Shown here piece by piece: positions 22,982 to 33,882 of a stretch of 64,000 nucleotides of DNA. Source of the DNA: Terebella lapidaria (lineage: Eukaryota > Annelida > Polychaeta > Terebellida > Terebellidae); assembly GCA_949152475.1 (NCBI GenBank), contig OX424559.1, positions 21,049,809-21,113,808 on the forward strand, read 5' to 3'. The translations under genes were made by a program, and so were the position numbers. Numbering within the stretch: the stretch's first letter is position 1; each line of letters starts with the position of its first letter. The notes beneath the pieces are model-generated. The model made no database searches. It was not told the DNA's origin and worked only from the letters and a program-made list of their open reading frames with translations.

Positions 22982-24184
22982 TGAAACCAGTTTTCATTAT
23001 ATTTATTTTTAATTTTTAATTAAATTGAATATTTTGCAGATTTATCCATTCTGAAGTATGGATTCATATTCACATTTGAAACCTCATGTGGAAATAACTG
23101 CAAATTTTCATAATATTTTACAGTTTTGTTTTTATTATTAATAACTTAGTTGCATATTTTTTTTTCAATTTACCTCGAAAATCAAAATAACACATAATGT
23201 TTCATAACTTGTCAAAATATTTCCAAATTCACACAATTATTTTTATTTTGTTTGGTTTTTTCGGGAAAATAAATTGTAAAAATGTAGATTATTTGAAAGA
23301 CGTGGCCAAAATATTTTCGCAGGTGACCATGCATACTGTTCCCAGCATCCCTTGCCTTCAAGCAGCAGCCTAAATTATTGATATAGAAAATCTGAATAGT
23401 GTATCTTTACTTTATCAGTTTATGCGGAATAGTCTGCATGAGATGAATGATACTATAACCAAATAAAGTTATTATAACACCAGAGATGTAGGCTAGATGA
23501 AGGAAAAATGAAAATAAAAACACATCGTGACCAATAAAATATATCACGTTAGCAGGCCTCATGCCTTGTGAGTAGTTGAATATTTTACCAATAAAAAATC
23601 AGAAGACTAACACATGAAATATTCACTGAAATGCTGAACTGTTGTCAAAACTTCAAACTATTTTGGACCAATCATAGTTTTGTGCTTGACAATTATTATG
23701 AATTCACCTAAGCAAAACACAAATACTTAACTGAACTCATCATAAACACAAGTACTTAATATTTAAATAAAATATTTGTCACACCAGTATAATAATATAC
23801 GACTTTTTTTCAAGTTATGAAGTCGCATAAGCATGTGATCGATCATGTCTGGTTAATAATGATTCCAACATATTTTAGCTAATTTTAAAGTGATATGCGG
23901 TAATCTTTTTTTATGCTGCAGATTAAAAAGCTTAAAGATCATGTTACAAACTAAAAGGTTAAAATATACGTTTTTTTCCCCGAAATTGTCAATGGTTGAT
24001 CAAAATATGAAAACTAACAATTCTCTCCCTCAAATTATTTATTAATTTTGTATGTCAAATTGCCAACTTTTTTACCATATTTTTTATGAAAAAACACAAA
24101 TACATACCTAGTATCTTTATAATCTCTCAGCACTACCCGTTTGTTAGGTATCCAGATCATAGTACATATCCATTTATTTTGAAG
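22982..24184. other. AT-rich DNA upstream of Ig-like exon
   Basis: Very AT-rich with long A/T runs. No coding similarity, repeat ends or RNA genes were seen. It ends at the splice acceptor of the Ig-like exon at 24185, so it is probably intron or intergenic sequence. Confidence 0.5.
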
Positions 24185-24541
24185 CACCAAAATGGATCAG
24201 TCAACCTAGACACATACACGTCCTAGAAGGTACAAAACTCGTCCTTAAGTGGATGCAGGCAATACAGCCTCCACTGGACATCACCTGGAACTACAAAGGT
24301 ACAAACAGTCAAAAGAAATTGGACCTGACCATGAGCTACACTGCGGGAGCTGGCATCTACATACCCAGAAAGGACTAGTGGTATGGACGGGTCCGGTATG
24401 ATCAAATTGTCAAAGGCAGCGCGATAATGACTCTGGACAATGTGACGTCAGCAGACGAAAAGTACTTCGAGGTCAAAGTGAGGAACCTGGATGACCAAGA
24501 CCATCGTCTTGTTGGACGGTCATCAATCTCTGTGATACCAA
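24185..24541 (+). pseudogene. Ig-like domain exon with in-frame stop
   Basis: A 357-base exon candidate between an acceptor (...TTTATTTTGAAG|CACC) and a consensus donor (ATACCAA|GTGAGT at 24542). It is phase 1 to phase 1, the usual phase of Ig-domain exons. The peptide shows a V/I-set-like layout: VLEGTKLVLKWMQ as B strand, ITWNYKG as C strand, YGRVRY, then SAIMTLDNVTSADEKYFEVK as E-F strands. The two canonical disulphide cysteines are absent; K/W and F/E occupy those places. A TAG at 24376-24378 interrupts the domain. The exon is a pseudogene, a disrupted allele or a sequencing error. The parent family is not identified. Confidence 0.55.
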
Positions 24542-24993
24542 GTGAGTTACTTGCTTGCACTTCTACGAAATTATCTATCGCATGATCAATGTTTCGGACA
24601 TATTTCTGGGAACTCGGTTTCCCTGAAAAATCCAATAAAAAGATTATATTTTATTGTAGATTCAAACCAAACAATGAACAATGCAACCAGATTTGAACGA
24701 TGATAATATCGAACAGAACCTTGGGAAATACAAACAAAGCTTCACCAAAAAGAATGCATCCAAACATGAAAATGACGCGCTCATGTGGAGAGAGCGTGTA
24801 AATATATTGGAGAAATTAGTATACACGTGTGAATGAATGTGTTTGCTATTTGAATATGGCGCAAAAGATCTCAATTCGTATATAAAGTTGTTCAAATTAA
24901 CGTGAATGTTTGGCAGTCATTTGTCGATGTGTGGTGCGATTTGTGAGTTTGCCATACCTTTCATTGTAACTATATAGGAATGAATCTTTGCAG

Positions 24994-25080
24994 GAGCCAT
25001 CGTCACCGCTAACGTGGCAATTGGCAAAAAGTCTTACACACTATCAGTGGTCGGCATTAGAACGAAAGTGTTACTGCCAG
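24994..25080 (+). CDS. Candidate second exon of Ig-like gene
   Basis: An 87-base exon candidate after TTTGCAG and before CAG|GTAGCT. It is phase 1 in and phase 1 out, compatible with the Ig-like exon upstream. It reads AIVTANVAIGKKSYTLSVVG and onward, open through 29 codons, and looks like the start of a further beta-sandwich domain. Support is the phase match and good splice signals only. Confidence 0.35.
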
Positions 25081-25264
25081 GTAGCTATCTGAACAAGATC
25101 ACATTTCAAACGAAAGCAGTCCAGTATAGTAGTGGTTAACTGTGACAGGTGTCCGCACTTGATAAAATGGTGTAAATGTTTCATGTAATGATTTGTAATC
25201 CCTCCCCATCCTAAATTACTGTATTTGATAATTTGAAGCAGCAAATTGGGTTCATCAGTTTCAG

Positions 25265-25409
25265 TCTTCATGAAAAATATTTCCAAGTTGCGGGTGAAAG
25301 TTACAGTTTACAATACAGCTCTAAATCCCATAAGAATCGCCATTCAAACTGGAGAAAGAGGACTCCTACTTGACGACCACTCCTGTGTTTTAAGCTACGT
25401 ATGTCACAG
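25265..25409 (+). CDS. Candidate third exon of Ig-like gene
   Basis: 145 bases between GTTTCAG and CACAG|GTGAGC, phase 1 in and phase 2 out. The frame stays open (KNISKLRVKVTVYNTALNP ... DDHSCVLSYVCH). The alternating hydrophobic pattern would fit beta strands, and two cysteines are present. No family match. It depends on the same phase argument as its neighbours. Confidence 0.3.
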
Positions 25410-25554
25410 GTGAGCCAGTTAAACATGGTAACTCGCAAGTGGCTGAACAATTGTGAATGTGATATTTTTGATATCGTTATTCGTAATTCGCATTTGTGAA
25501 ACTTGTTTGTGCCATGATTGATGAAAAAACATTTTAAAGACAATTTCATTGCAG

Positions 25555-25675
25555 CCACATATATTTCAACCTATTCCGAACACAGAAGATCGATCTCACC
25601 ATCACTCTCAGTTTCAAAGTGCAGAATCTGCCACCAATTGTCATCAGCCAATTTATCAGTTCGACCAGTGTATAA
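25555..25675 (+). CDS. Candidate terminal exon of Ig-like gene
   Basis: After an acceptor (TTTCATTGCAG|C), a phase-2 exon reads HIYFNLFRTQKIDLTITLSF and onward to a TAA at 25673-25675. It completes the open path from the Ig-like exon. The stop lies only 90 bp upstream of the CRE/YY1 cluster of the next transcription unit. I saw no AATAAA between them, so the 3' end of the transcript is uncertain. Confidence 0.3.
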
Positions 25676-25765
25676 CTGTAGCCCTTTCAATTTTATCAAT
25701 TCTGTGACTGAGAAGAAAGAATCGCTGAATTTTATGGTTGTATTCAAGTATAGACCGTTATGATA

Positions 25766-25797
25766 TGACGTCATCAACTTGGGCGCCGCCATCTTGG
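25766..25797 (+). promoter_or_regulatory. CRE plus YY1 promoter elements
   Basis: TGACGTCA (25766-25773), a full cAMP-response element, is followed 11 bp later by GCCGCCATCTTGG (25785-25797), a full-length YY1 consensus. In animal promoters the YY1 motif commonly sits just downstream of the start site of TATA-less genes, in this orientation. The THAP-type start codon follows at 25941, so this is the likely core promoter with a 5' leader of about 140 bases. Confidence 0.6.
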
Positions 25798-25940
25798 AGG
25801 ACCAGCAAAATGTAAACAAACCGGCACGAACGCACCTGCACACAACTAAAAGCTGTATTTATACGATTCCTGTGACATAACGAGCGGTCAGACTGTGATT
25901 AATTGTTTTGTAGGTCCTTTCGTTCTTGATCATCGTCGAT

Positions 25941-26036
25941 ATGGTGATTTTTTGTGCCATTATCAACTGTGGAAGCAGAGGTGACAGGGATAGTGACAAG
26001 TCATTCTTCAGACTTCCCGCCATCATCACGAATCAG
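25941..26036 (+). CDS. First exon of a THAP-domain protein
   Basis: An ATG at 25941 starts MVIFCAIINCGSRGDRDSDK followed by SFFRLPAIITNQ. This matches the N-terminus of a THAP zinc finger, a C2CH DNA-binding module found in transposase-derived regulators: the C-x4-C pair, a short basic loop and the F-x-L-P signature. Coding similarity stops at CAG (26036), followed by GTGCAC, a weak but usable donor, as in THAP genes whose first exon ends at this point. Downstream exons with the distal Cys and His are not in the window as far as I can see. A solo LTR lies in the putative intron. Confidence 0.55.
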
Positions 26037-26264
26037 GTGCACTCCACACACAGTTTCACCCTGTATTCCGATTATGATAATGATATAATCGTTAGGCAAA
26101 ACAATATTAATTATTACAATATTTTCAATGATAGTTTATTGTAATCATCATATATATCTTCAATCTAAAAGTGCAATTTAACAAAAATGGTGTATGTAGA
26201 CCTATATTTATGTGGGTTTGTATTATAGCATAAATTGATTTAAGTTTTGAGTTATATCACAATC

Positions 26265-26871
26265 TGTAGAATATTTATGACTGTTATGGCCCGAAACCCG
26301 TCCCTGACACATTCTCCCACTCGACATACACGGCACAGATTCATCACATGACTTCATACTTACTTACCTTACGTCACCGGGCACACACCGTCCTCGCACC
26401 ACATCTACATGTAAACAACACTGCTCACGTTATCACTTCCTACAATCCCACCAATCACCACATTCCCAGACACATGACTCCGCCCACACAGACATGACAT
26501 CACTTTCCCGCCATGTTACATGAACACCTGCCACATTACGCGGGAAAATCCACACATCATGGACTTAGCCCCGCGCTTTAACACACTTGATTCTAGGCTG
26601 TTGTAGTAAGAGGTTGGATTGAGAGGTACTACGCCACATATTGTGATTAGAAGATATCAAACTCATATTAGACTATTATTACTTCGGACTATTGTGGGGA
26701 TTACGATTGAATGTGAGAGTGATCGTACATCGGACTAAATCATCCAAATAAACTCGGATATTATTGAAACTTACGTCGGACTTCCTGTTGGTGTGTCAAC
26801 GCACAACATACATCGAACTATTCGATCGGTGGGCGTAATAGCCGCCCGAAGAACTTCGCTATTCCGTCACA
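26265..26871 (+). mobile_element. Solo LTR of gypsy-2 family
   Basis: A 607-bp sequence starts TGTAGAATATTTATGAC and ends ...CGTCACA. It is flanked on both sides by CAATC (26260-26264 and 26872-26876), a 5-bp target-site duplication. It matches in reverse complement the LTR at 49592-50211: shared TGTAGAATATTTATGAC, GGCCCGAAACCC, CTGACACATTCTCCCACTCGAC and GGCGTAATAGCCGCC segments. The identity fixes the termini of the family. It arose by recombination between two LTRs of a former full element. Confidence 0.9.
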
Positions 26872-27391
26872 CAATCTATTCAATTATTTTTTTTCTCTTT
26901 AATCTCACATATCTGAAAAAAATTACAGAATAACTAAAGTCAAATTCATTTGGCAGTGAAACACGCTTTTTGGCGATAACTTTGTTTTGGATAATCGAAT
27001 CAACTTGAAATTTTGTGTGTCTTCATTGGGTATCATGCCGTAATTTTTCACCGAGTTTCAGAATTTTATCTCAAGAAATGAAAAAGTTGGCAATCCACCT
27101 CAATATTAAATTTCAGTCCAAACTGGGATCAAACAAATTTCAACAAATTCAGGGCTTTTATGATGTTTATGCCAGTACAGAATGAATTTATTGCTTTAAT
27201 TTAAAACCTAATAAACCAGCTAAAATTTTGACCGAGGGAGTTCAAAAAGGTTGGTGACCTTGGAAGGTCATCCGCCCAAAGGGACGGTGTGTCGAGTCTT
27301 TGGAAGATCTTTAAGGTTAACCTTTAAATTTAGAAATTTTGTAAAACGACACACCGAGTGATCAAAAGTAGTAGTACCTCTAAAAAATGTT

Positions 27392-27409
27392 GCCGGCCAG
27401 CTGGCCGGC
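27392..27409. repeat. 18-bp perfect GC palindrome
   Basis: GCCGGCCAGCTGGCCGGC is a perfect palindrome at the boundary between AT-rich and GC-rich DNA. Function unknown. Confidence 0.85.
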
Positions 27410-28156
27410 CAGCTCCTCAGACCCGCAGACTGGCCCGAGGCAGGGCGGAGCCGCGGGAAGCAGCTCCGGCAAGTTTGCGCGGACATAAATGTCCCCGCGC
27501 ACAGCTGTCTTAGACAGCTATTGAAGCCAATGGGGCAAGCCGGGTGGACTGCCAGTATCTCTAGACTGCAACCTGGGCAGGCCAGTGTAAAGACGTGCAG
27601 ATGGACGGACATCCACAAACACATGTAGACACCCGAACACCCACACATCTCAAACGCCGGCCACGCCAGACCCCTCGGGATCCGGCGCCGCAGCAGCGGA
27701 CGAAATGCGAGTGGCACAATACAAATGCGCCAACATCTGGAGATTAATTAAAATCCAGGTACGACATTTTACATACGTATATGCAACAAATGTCAACAGC
27801 TATTCTACCTGCGCAGCAGTGCATGCGGTGTCGCTGTTTACTCCTGTCCCCGGACACAATGACACACTGCCCGAACCAAAATGCAAACACTATAAAACTC
27901 ATGTGGGGGCAGTCAGTTCCCTCCGGTGACTCCAAATCAAACCGTGTATATGGGTAGAAAATGAAAATTTCTATCCCGGGGGACCTTGCAAATAAACATA
28001 CAGTAATTAAAATCAGTCATTAGTCGAAACTGCCGCACTGGCGGTAAATGACGTGAAATTAATCACCTCAGCAAGGTAGAAATTGGGCTTAAAATTGACA
28101 ATAACCACTAACTTGTGGCTGGTACGTTTATGTCAGACGAAAACAACAATAATATA

Positions 28157-28279
28157 GGGTTATTGCACAATATGGGGTTTTATGCCCGAGGGCCAAGTCT
28201 TTGAGAAGCCCGACGCGAAGCGGAGGGCTTCTTGAAGACTTGGCCCGAGGGCATGAAACCCCATATTGTGCAATAACCC
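28157..28279. repeat. ~123-bp near-perfect inverted repeat
   Basis: Left arm GGGTTATTGCACAATATGGG and onward through a GCCCGAGGGCCAAGTCTT stretch, then GAAGCCC. A short spacer (GACGCGAAGCGGA) follows, then a right arm that mirrors it and ends in ...TTGTGCAATAACCC. The arms are about 55 bp. This looks like a tiny foldback element or MITE. Its copy number elsewhere is unknown. Confidence 0.85.
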
Positions 28280-29032
28280 GTTTATCATATGCCAGTTGAT
28301 GTTGGGGACATTTTAGTATGTTTCAAATGACCGAATCATATCCGATTAGAAAGAAATAAGCAAGAAATACAGCTTTTATTCACACATTTATTCGATTCAC
28401 AGGCCATTTCAGAGTTCCAAGAGCATCAGCGTAAAACGTAAATTGGCGGCAAAAACGTCAAACATAACGGAATCGGGCCAAAAGAGCGACCATGTGCTTT
28501 TGTTTACCCTTCAAAATAATGACGTTTTCTTGAACTGGGAGCTGCCCGGGCAAGTGTGGAATTTACAGCCCGCCGGGCAGAAGTTTGTTATTGGAAGAAT
28601 AGGCACAGCTATTGAAAAACAAAATACATAGAAATGGTGTATTTTCAGGTCTAAGTTTGTTGACAGTAATTTAAATTACTGTATAATAGCATTAACTACG
28701 CTATTTGCATCAACTGTCATTCTGGCATATGATGAATTGTTATTCTCCAGTCTTTCAGGATATCACATCACACCGTCACTGTCAAAATTAGCGCGACTCC
28801 TTACACCCCTCTTTCGAGAGCGGAAATCACCTGAGTTCCAATCCCTCTATTGCACCAGAAAGGGAATTTCACAAACTTGTCTCAATTGTGTCATTAATCG
28901 AGCAAGAACAAAATTCTCCAGAGACATGCCGCATACTTGTGGTTTGAATAATCCACTCAGTAAATAATAACATGAGATGGATAACTAAACATAAACACTC
29001 CCCATAGCTGCTGGTACGCTTACAAGGTGATC

Positions 29033-30131
29033 GAGCATGCCCATGGTAGCCCTACAGACAATTGAGCGCCCTGTGGGCGTTCATGACGCGCCCACTAGCA
29101 ACCCCAACGTACAGTAAGGCCACGGAGCAAGCCCGGTCAAGCCCAGAGCCCACACAACGACCACCGGAGCGCGGATCCAATAGATTAGACGCGGTGCCGG
29201 CAGGTCCATAACCGCAATGGTTAGGGGGCTAACCCTTCACGCCGGCGCCCAATCTAGAGGATCCCAAACATGATGAAGTCAATAGCCGACGGACGTCCGG
29301 AGCTGCCCGCGATCGGAGTCCAGGACGGACGACCACCATAAGCTGGCATATTAACCTTATCCGATGGTAATGATAGGGATTAGAAACCACAAAGTATGCT
29401 GCACATGCAAAATACGACCCCCTTCTTAGGAGGCCGGGGTTCCGGTCACTCCGGCCGGAGTGCTTGTTGGAGGATGCGATCCGGACAAGAATGAGCGTTA
29501 CCCGCTGCCGCGGCTGGTCCGCACATGCAGACCTAACAGCCGGTCCATTGAAAATAATGGTAGAACGGTTTCCTGCCGCTAGAAACCTTATCCTACTATA
29601 AACAACCTTATAGTAGTGGCTCACGGGGGATAACACACCAAAGTGCGTCATCTTAAAGCGTCCGGAGCGCCGGACGAGTCATGCGGACGAGCCGCAGACA
29701 TCAGTCCTCACATCTGGACACTATCCTCGCGTCCATATGCCAGTTCCCCAAATCCGTGGGAAGGCGTTTCTCCCGTAGCAGACGTAAATCCCAACCTCAG
29801 TCTAGCCATAAAAGAGGCTGTCCCGGGACCAAGGGCGTCCGGCACATCCGCAAAAGTGGTCTGGCCAGCGTAGCTGCTGTGTTAACTACGCCGGACAGCA
29901 GTCCATCTGATGCGGATAGGGTAGCCGCACGTCCCTAGCGCTAGAACCTACAGGAGGGCGGATGCAGAGCGGCGGCGTTACAACGTAAAGATATCCGCGG
30001 ACCTCAACTCCCGAGATAGCCACAAAGTAGCTGCTCACGGAGGAAAGTCGTACGGACTCGCACGGAGCGACCTAAAATCCATCCCTGGTATGATAGATGG
30101 ATACCGCTGACGCATCCGCATGGGCGGAACG
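29033..30131 (-). other. 3' non-coding region of gypsy-1, LTR not resolved
   Basis: GC-rich sequence continuous in composition with the pol region, rich in CCGGA/TCCGG words. No long meaningful frame. On the minus strand a stretch beginning TGTGTTATCCCCCGTGAGCC near 29635, with CTATAAGG following, could be the start of a 3' LTR. No second copy is present for comparison. Confidence 0.4.
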
Positions 30132-31270
30132 CTAGGCCCCCCCATACTGGGTCGGCGTACGAGGTTTCCGGCGTGGCCGCCCATCATCCGCAGGTGGTGG
30201 AGGGACTGGGGGTACCTGCGGGTCGCCGAGATCTGGTTTAATGTCATCCGGACCATCATCTGACGGATCAGAGAGGTCCGGAAGACCCACCATTAAGACA
30301 TACGGGAGGTGGTCATCCCAATCATTCGCACGTTCATTTACAAAAGCCGCAAGCATATTGAGGACCGATCGATTAAAGCGTTCGACCTGTCCGTCAGTCT
30401 GGGGCCTGTAAGGGGTGGTCCGGACCTTGGTACTGCCCAGCATCTGTGCTAGGTTCTGGAACGGGTTGCTTTCAAATTGCGTGCCCTGATCCGAATGTAC
30501 CCGCTTAGGTACACCATGGTAAACCACCCACCTATTCACCAGCAACCGAGCTACCTCGTCCGCAGTCTGGCGGCGCAGTGGGTACGCATCGGTATATTTG
30601 GTGAAATAGTCCGAGATCACCAGGATGTACAGGAAACCACGCGGGGTGACCCGGTGGGTATCCAGTATGTCCAGGGCGATCCGGTCAAACCGCGCTCCGG
30701 CCTTAACCATGGTTAGGGGTGGTGGCCGGGAGCCGGAACTCCTTTGCGAGTTTGACACCGAGGGCAGGCTGCGCACCATCGTTGCACATCCAAACTGCTA
30801 CCAGGCCAATGAAAGCGCTGTTGTAGCCTATGGACGGTCTTCCGGATTCCCAAGTGACTGGTCACCCGGAGGTCATGCAACTGATGGAGCACTTCTTTCC
30901 GCAGCTCCGCCGGAAGCACTAACTGCCATATAGGCGGTAGTGGACTCGGTGGCTCATAGCGCCGGTATAAGAGGCCATTCCTCAAAGAGAGTCTTTCCCA
31001 CTGGGAGATGAGAGACTGGGTCTCCTCCCTGTAGGTTTTCTGCTCATCCTTGGAAGGTTTCTGGCCGGCCTCAAGGGCTTTGATTACCGGTGCCAGAGCA
31101 CTGTCAGTTCTCTGCTTTGCAGCCAGTTGTGCCGGAGAGTAGCCGCTAAGGTAATTAGGCTCCTCATCCGACACGTCCGACTGCGCGGCAGCGGCCATCA
31201 CCACAGGGGGTAAGGATCGCTCATACTCAGACTTGCACGAGGACGCGGAGGGCACCCACGAGGAGTACAC
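30132..31270 (-). pseudogene. Gypsy-1 integrase, C-terminal deletion
   Basis: Integrase in two frames. The first holds the H2C2 finger: LHQLHDLRVTSHLGIRKTVH, then CAACPRC near 30760. The second holds the catalytic core: FDRIALDILDTH with the first Asp, HSDQGTQFE with the second and PQTDGQVERFNRS with the Glu, so all three are present. After HLPYVLM (near 30290) the frame jumps in-frame to a proline- and arginine-rich tail (PPVPPPPADDGRPRRKPR). Gypsy-2, by contrast, keeps the core end and a GPY/F-type segment. About 200 or more residues are therefore missing. Confidence 0.85.
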
Positions 31271-31289
31271 CGCCGGACTCGAGGAAAAA

Positions 31290-31917
31290 ACTTGCTGGAG
31301 CTGAGCCGCACCTCCGGTTCAAATGCAGAACGCCATCGGCGGTGTCGACAGATCCTCACACGGGGGTGGACTCTTGTGGCTCCGGCCGCCGTGTTGTTAG
31401 AGGGGTTGGCGGCCTGTGGTCTTCCCAGAAGATCCAGTTCCGAGTCTGAGGAAGAATCTCCGGCGTGCTGGAATGGGGTCATCCCTGCACAGCCAGGATT
31501 CTTGCACTTTTGACAACAGGACAGCCCGTCCGCGTTGCCGTGCAGCTTTCCGGCGTGGTGCTCAATTTGCATGTCATACTCCTGGAGTTTGACGAGCCAC
31601 CGGGCCACCAAGCCATCGGCCTCACTATAGTTGAGGAGCCATCTCAGCGAACTGTGATCAGTCCGCAGGCGGAAATGGCGTCCCAACAGATAGTGCCGGA
31701 AGCGCTTGGTCATAGTTGCCACCGCTAGCATCTCGCGGTGAGTGGTGCAGTAGTTCATTTGAGAGCGACTCAAGGCCACACTCGCATAAGCCACTACCCG
31801 CTCTTGCCTGTCGACGATCTGCGAGAGGACACCGCCGAGTGCAAAGTTACTTGCGTCAGTGTCCAGGATAAACTCGCAATCCGGACGAGGGTGCCGCAGC
31901 ACCGGGGCCGCTACCAA
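31290..31917 (-). pseudogene. Gypsy-1 RNase H domain
   Basis: RNase H of an LTR retrotransposon. The four acidic catalytic positions are visible: FILDTDASNFALGGVLS (Asp), THREMLAVA (Glu), RTDHSSLRWLL (Asp) and HGNADGLS (Asp). A cysteine-rich QKCKNPGC segment follows. Frameshifts separate it from the reverse transcriptase upstream and the integrase finger downstream. Confidence 0.85.
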
Positions 31918-31951
31918 AGCTTGCCGGAGCTCTGAGAAGGCAACTGCTTGC

Positions 31952-32727
31952 TCAGCTGACCAGACAAATTCGGCGCCCTTTTCCGTGAGGACAGTAAGGG
32001 GGCGCGCAATCTCCGCAAAAGCCTCGAATACACTGGCGGTGGTAACTCGCGAAGCCCAAAAAAGACCTCACGTCCGCCACGTTACAAGGTGGAGGCCATT
32101 GCTGCACGGCCTCTATCTTTGCGGGGTCCAGTCTAAATCTGGTGCTTGTTACCATGAAGCTCAAGTACAGGATCTCTTGGGCGAAAAGTTTGCACTTACT
32201 AGGCTTCAGCTTAAGGCCTGCTTCGCGGATACGATGGAGCACCATCTGGAGGTTGGTGAGGGTTTCCTCGAACGACCGGCCATACACAACGACATCCTCG
32301 ATGTAGACCATACATCGCTTCCAGAGGAACCCTTTGAATACCATCTCCATGAGGCGCTCGAACGTCACTGGCGCGTTATAGAGCTCGAACGGCATTACCT
32401 TGAATTGGTAGAGCCTGTTCTTGGTAACAAAGCAGTCTTTGCCCAATCGCTCTCCTTCATCTCGACCTGCCAATACCCGGAGGCCAGATCCAGAGCACAG
32501 AAGTAGTGCGGTCTAGCCAGGGAATCGAAGGTGTCCTTGATGTGCGGAAGAGGGTATGAGTCCTTCCACGTGGCATCGTTAAGCTTACAATAGTCCACGC
32601 AGAACCTCCACGAGCCGTCCTTCTTCTTCACCATAACCACAGGACTGGCCCAAGGGCTATCACTTGGTTCGATGATGTCTAGCTCGAGCATCTTTTGAAC
32701 CTCCTGGTCTATGACCTCTTGGTGCAC
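31952..32727 (-). pseudogene. Gypsy-1 reverse transcriptase with YIED active site
   Basis: Fingers and palm of a Ty3/gypsy reverse transcriptase: IIEPSDSPWASPVVMVKKKD, FCVDYCKLN, YPLPHIKDTFDSL, ALDLASGYWQVEM, then after a frameshift near 32450 QFKVMPFELYNAP and the active-site box MVYIEDVVVYG. The family rule is Y-x-D-D. Here the first Asp of the pair is Glu, and GLCNAP is ELYNAP. A connection domain (SFLGFASYHRQCIRGF) follows. The product would be inactive. Confidence 0.85.
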
Positions 32728-32736
32728 GATCGCTGC

Positions 32737-33882
32737 TCATCGTAGACGTTGCTTGATAGGACGCTTGTCCAGGAGGTCGATGCGGTGTTTGGCAACGTCT
32801 GTCTTGCCAACCGCACCGTCCGGACTCATGAACACATCCGCATACTGCCGGAGCAGCATGCAGAGAGCTTGACGCTGATCTTCATCCAGCCGGTCCTTCG
32901 GAACTCTAGATTCAAGATGGTCCGGCAGGGTGAACGGATCATCTCTGGCGACCGCCGCCGCGCACGCAGCACGACAGACAGGATCGTCAGGAATAACCCG
33001 ACTAGACGACGCGAGCGTAGCAGTAGCTGCCACACAGCCGCGCCGCAGGACAACGGGAGCATCCGTAGGATTCACCACGAGGATGGGCATCGCGCGGGTG
33101 TCAGACTTGACCAGAGCCCCACCCAACACGAGTCCAGTTTCTCAGGCGAAATTGCTCACCGGTTGCACTATGCACGGACGACCATCGAGGGGCATGCGGG
33201 GACGACGCGGCCTCGCCTCAATGATCATCTCGCTCATCGGCGGCACAACGGTAGTGCGCGCCACCCGCAGTTGAAATGAATGAGTCGGACTTGAGTGGAA
33301 GAGGAAGTGTGTGTCCTCTCTCATCCGGAGTTCGCCGGAGCTAAAGTTGGCGATCACCTGGTGGATCCGGAGGAAGCTCATTCCAATTATCCCGGGCGCT
33401 CCGATATCCGCAATGAATGCCTCTGTAATATACACCTTGTCTCCAAGAGTAATAGGCAGATCGATGATACCATGGATACAGATGGTGTTGTTACCCACTC
33501 TGTGGAGCATGTAGCGTCCGGGATCCCGCAACACAATGTCGCGGAGCGCAGGCTCTCTAATAAACGTTTCCGTGGCTACGGTGGTAACCTCCGAGCCGGA
33601 GTCTACGAGGAACCGGACCGGCTCCCATCCAAAAGACAGGGGCAGGTACCAGCAGGGGTCCTTCACCAGTGCGCACATTGGATGATCAGTATCACTCAAA
33701 GCACTGGGCTCAGCTACGGAATCCTCGTTATCCACCTCAGCTGCAGAGGAGCTAGACTGATCCTCAAGGACCACTTCCGGAGAAGTTATATCTACTTGAG
33801 GTTCGTCCGGCTTGTCCGCAGGTGGGGCGGCGTCAGACGCCACCGAACAAATGTCCCCGGACGCAGTGTTGGTCACCACCAC
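32737..33882 (-). pseudogene. Gypsy-1 protease and linker
   Basis: Reads in the -1 frame relative to gag. A disordered acidic N-terminus is followed by the aspartic protease: VRFLVDSGSEVTTVA holds the catalytic D-S-G, and APGIIGMSFLR is the C-terminal hydrophobic-hydrophobic-G signature. A TGA at 33142 follows SNFA. The same frame then continues through a linker (VVNPTDAPVVLRRG...) to another TGA at 32737, just before the reverse transcriptase. Homodimeric retroviral-type protease fold is inferred from the motifs. Confidence 0.8.

Larger units (their letters stand above)
26877..29030. other. Intergenic DNA with GC-rich island, no gene recognised
   Basis: AT-rich to 27380, then GC-rich from about 27390 to 27720, then AT-rich again. 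Open frames on both strands (for example 27268-27717 minus, 28443-28631 plus) have no recognisable motifs. The region contains an 18-bp palindrome at 27392 and a 123-bp inverted repeat at 28157, listed separately. Confidence 0.5.

Noticed and set aside
29229..30716. Plus-strand frames and other minus frames across gypsy-1 and its 3' region
   Set aside because: They are shadows of GC-rich element sequence. The integrase motifs fix the true frame and strand, and the others have no motifs.
31859..32506. 215-codon plus-strand frame opposite gypsy-1 reverse transcriptase
   Set aside because: The minus strand carries reverse-transcriptase motifs in this interval. The plus frame is an antisense open frame from GC-rich codon usage.
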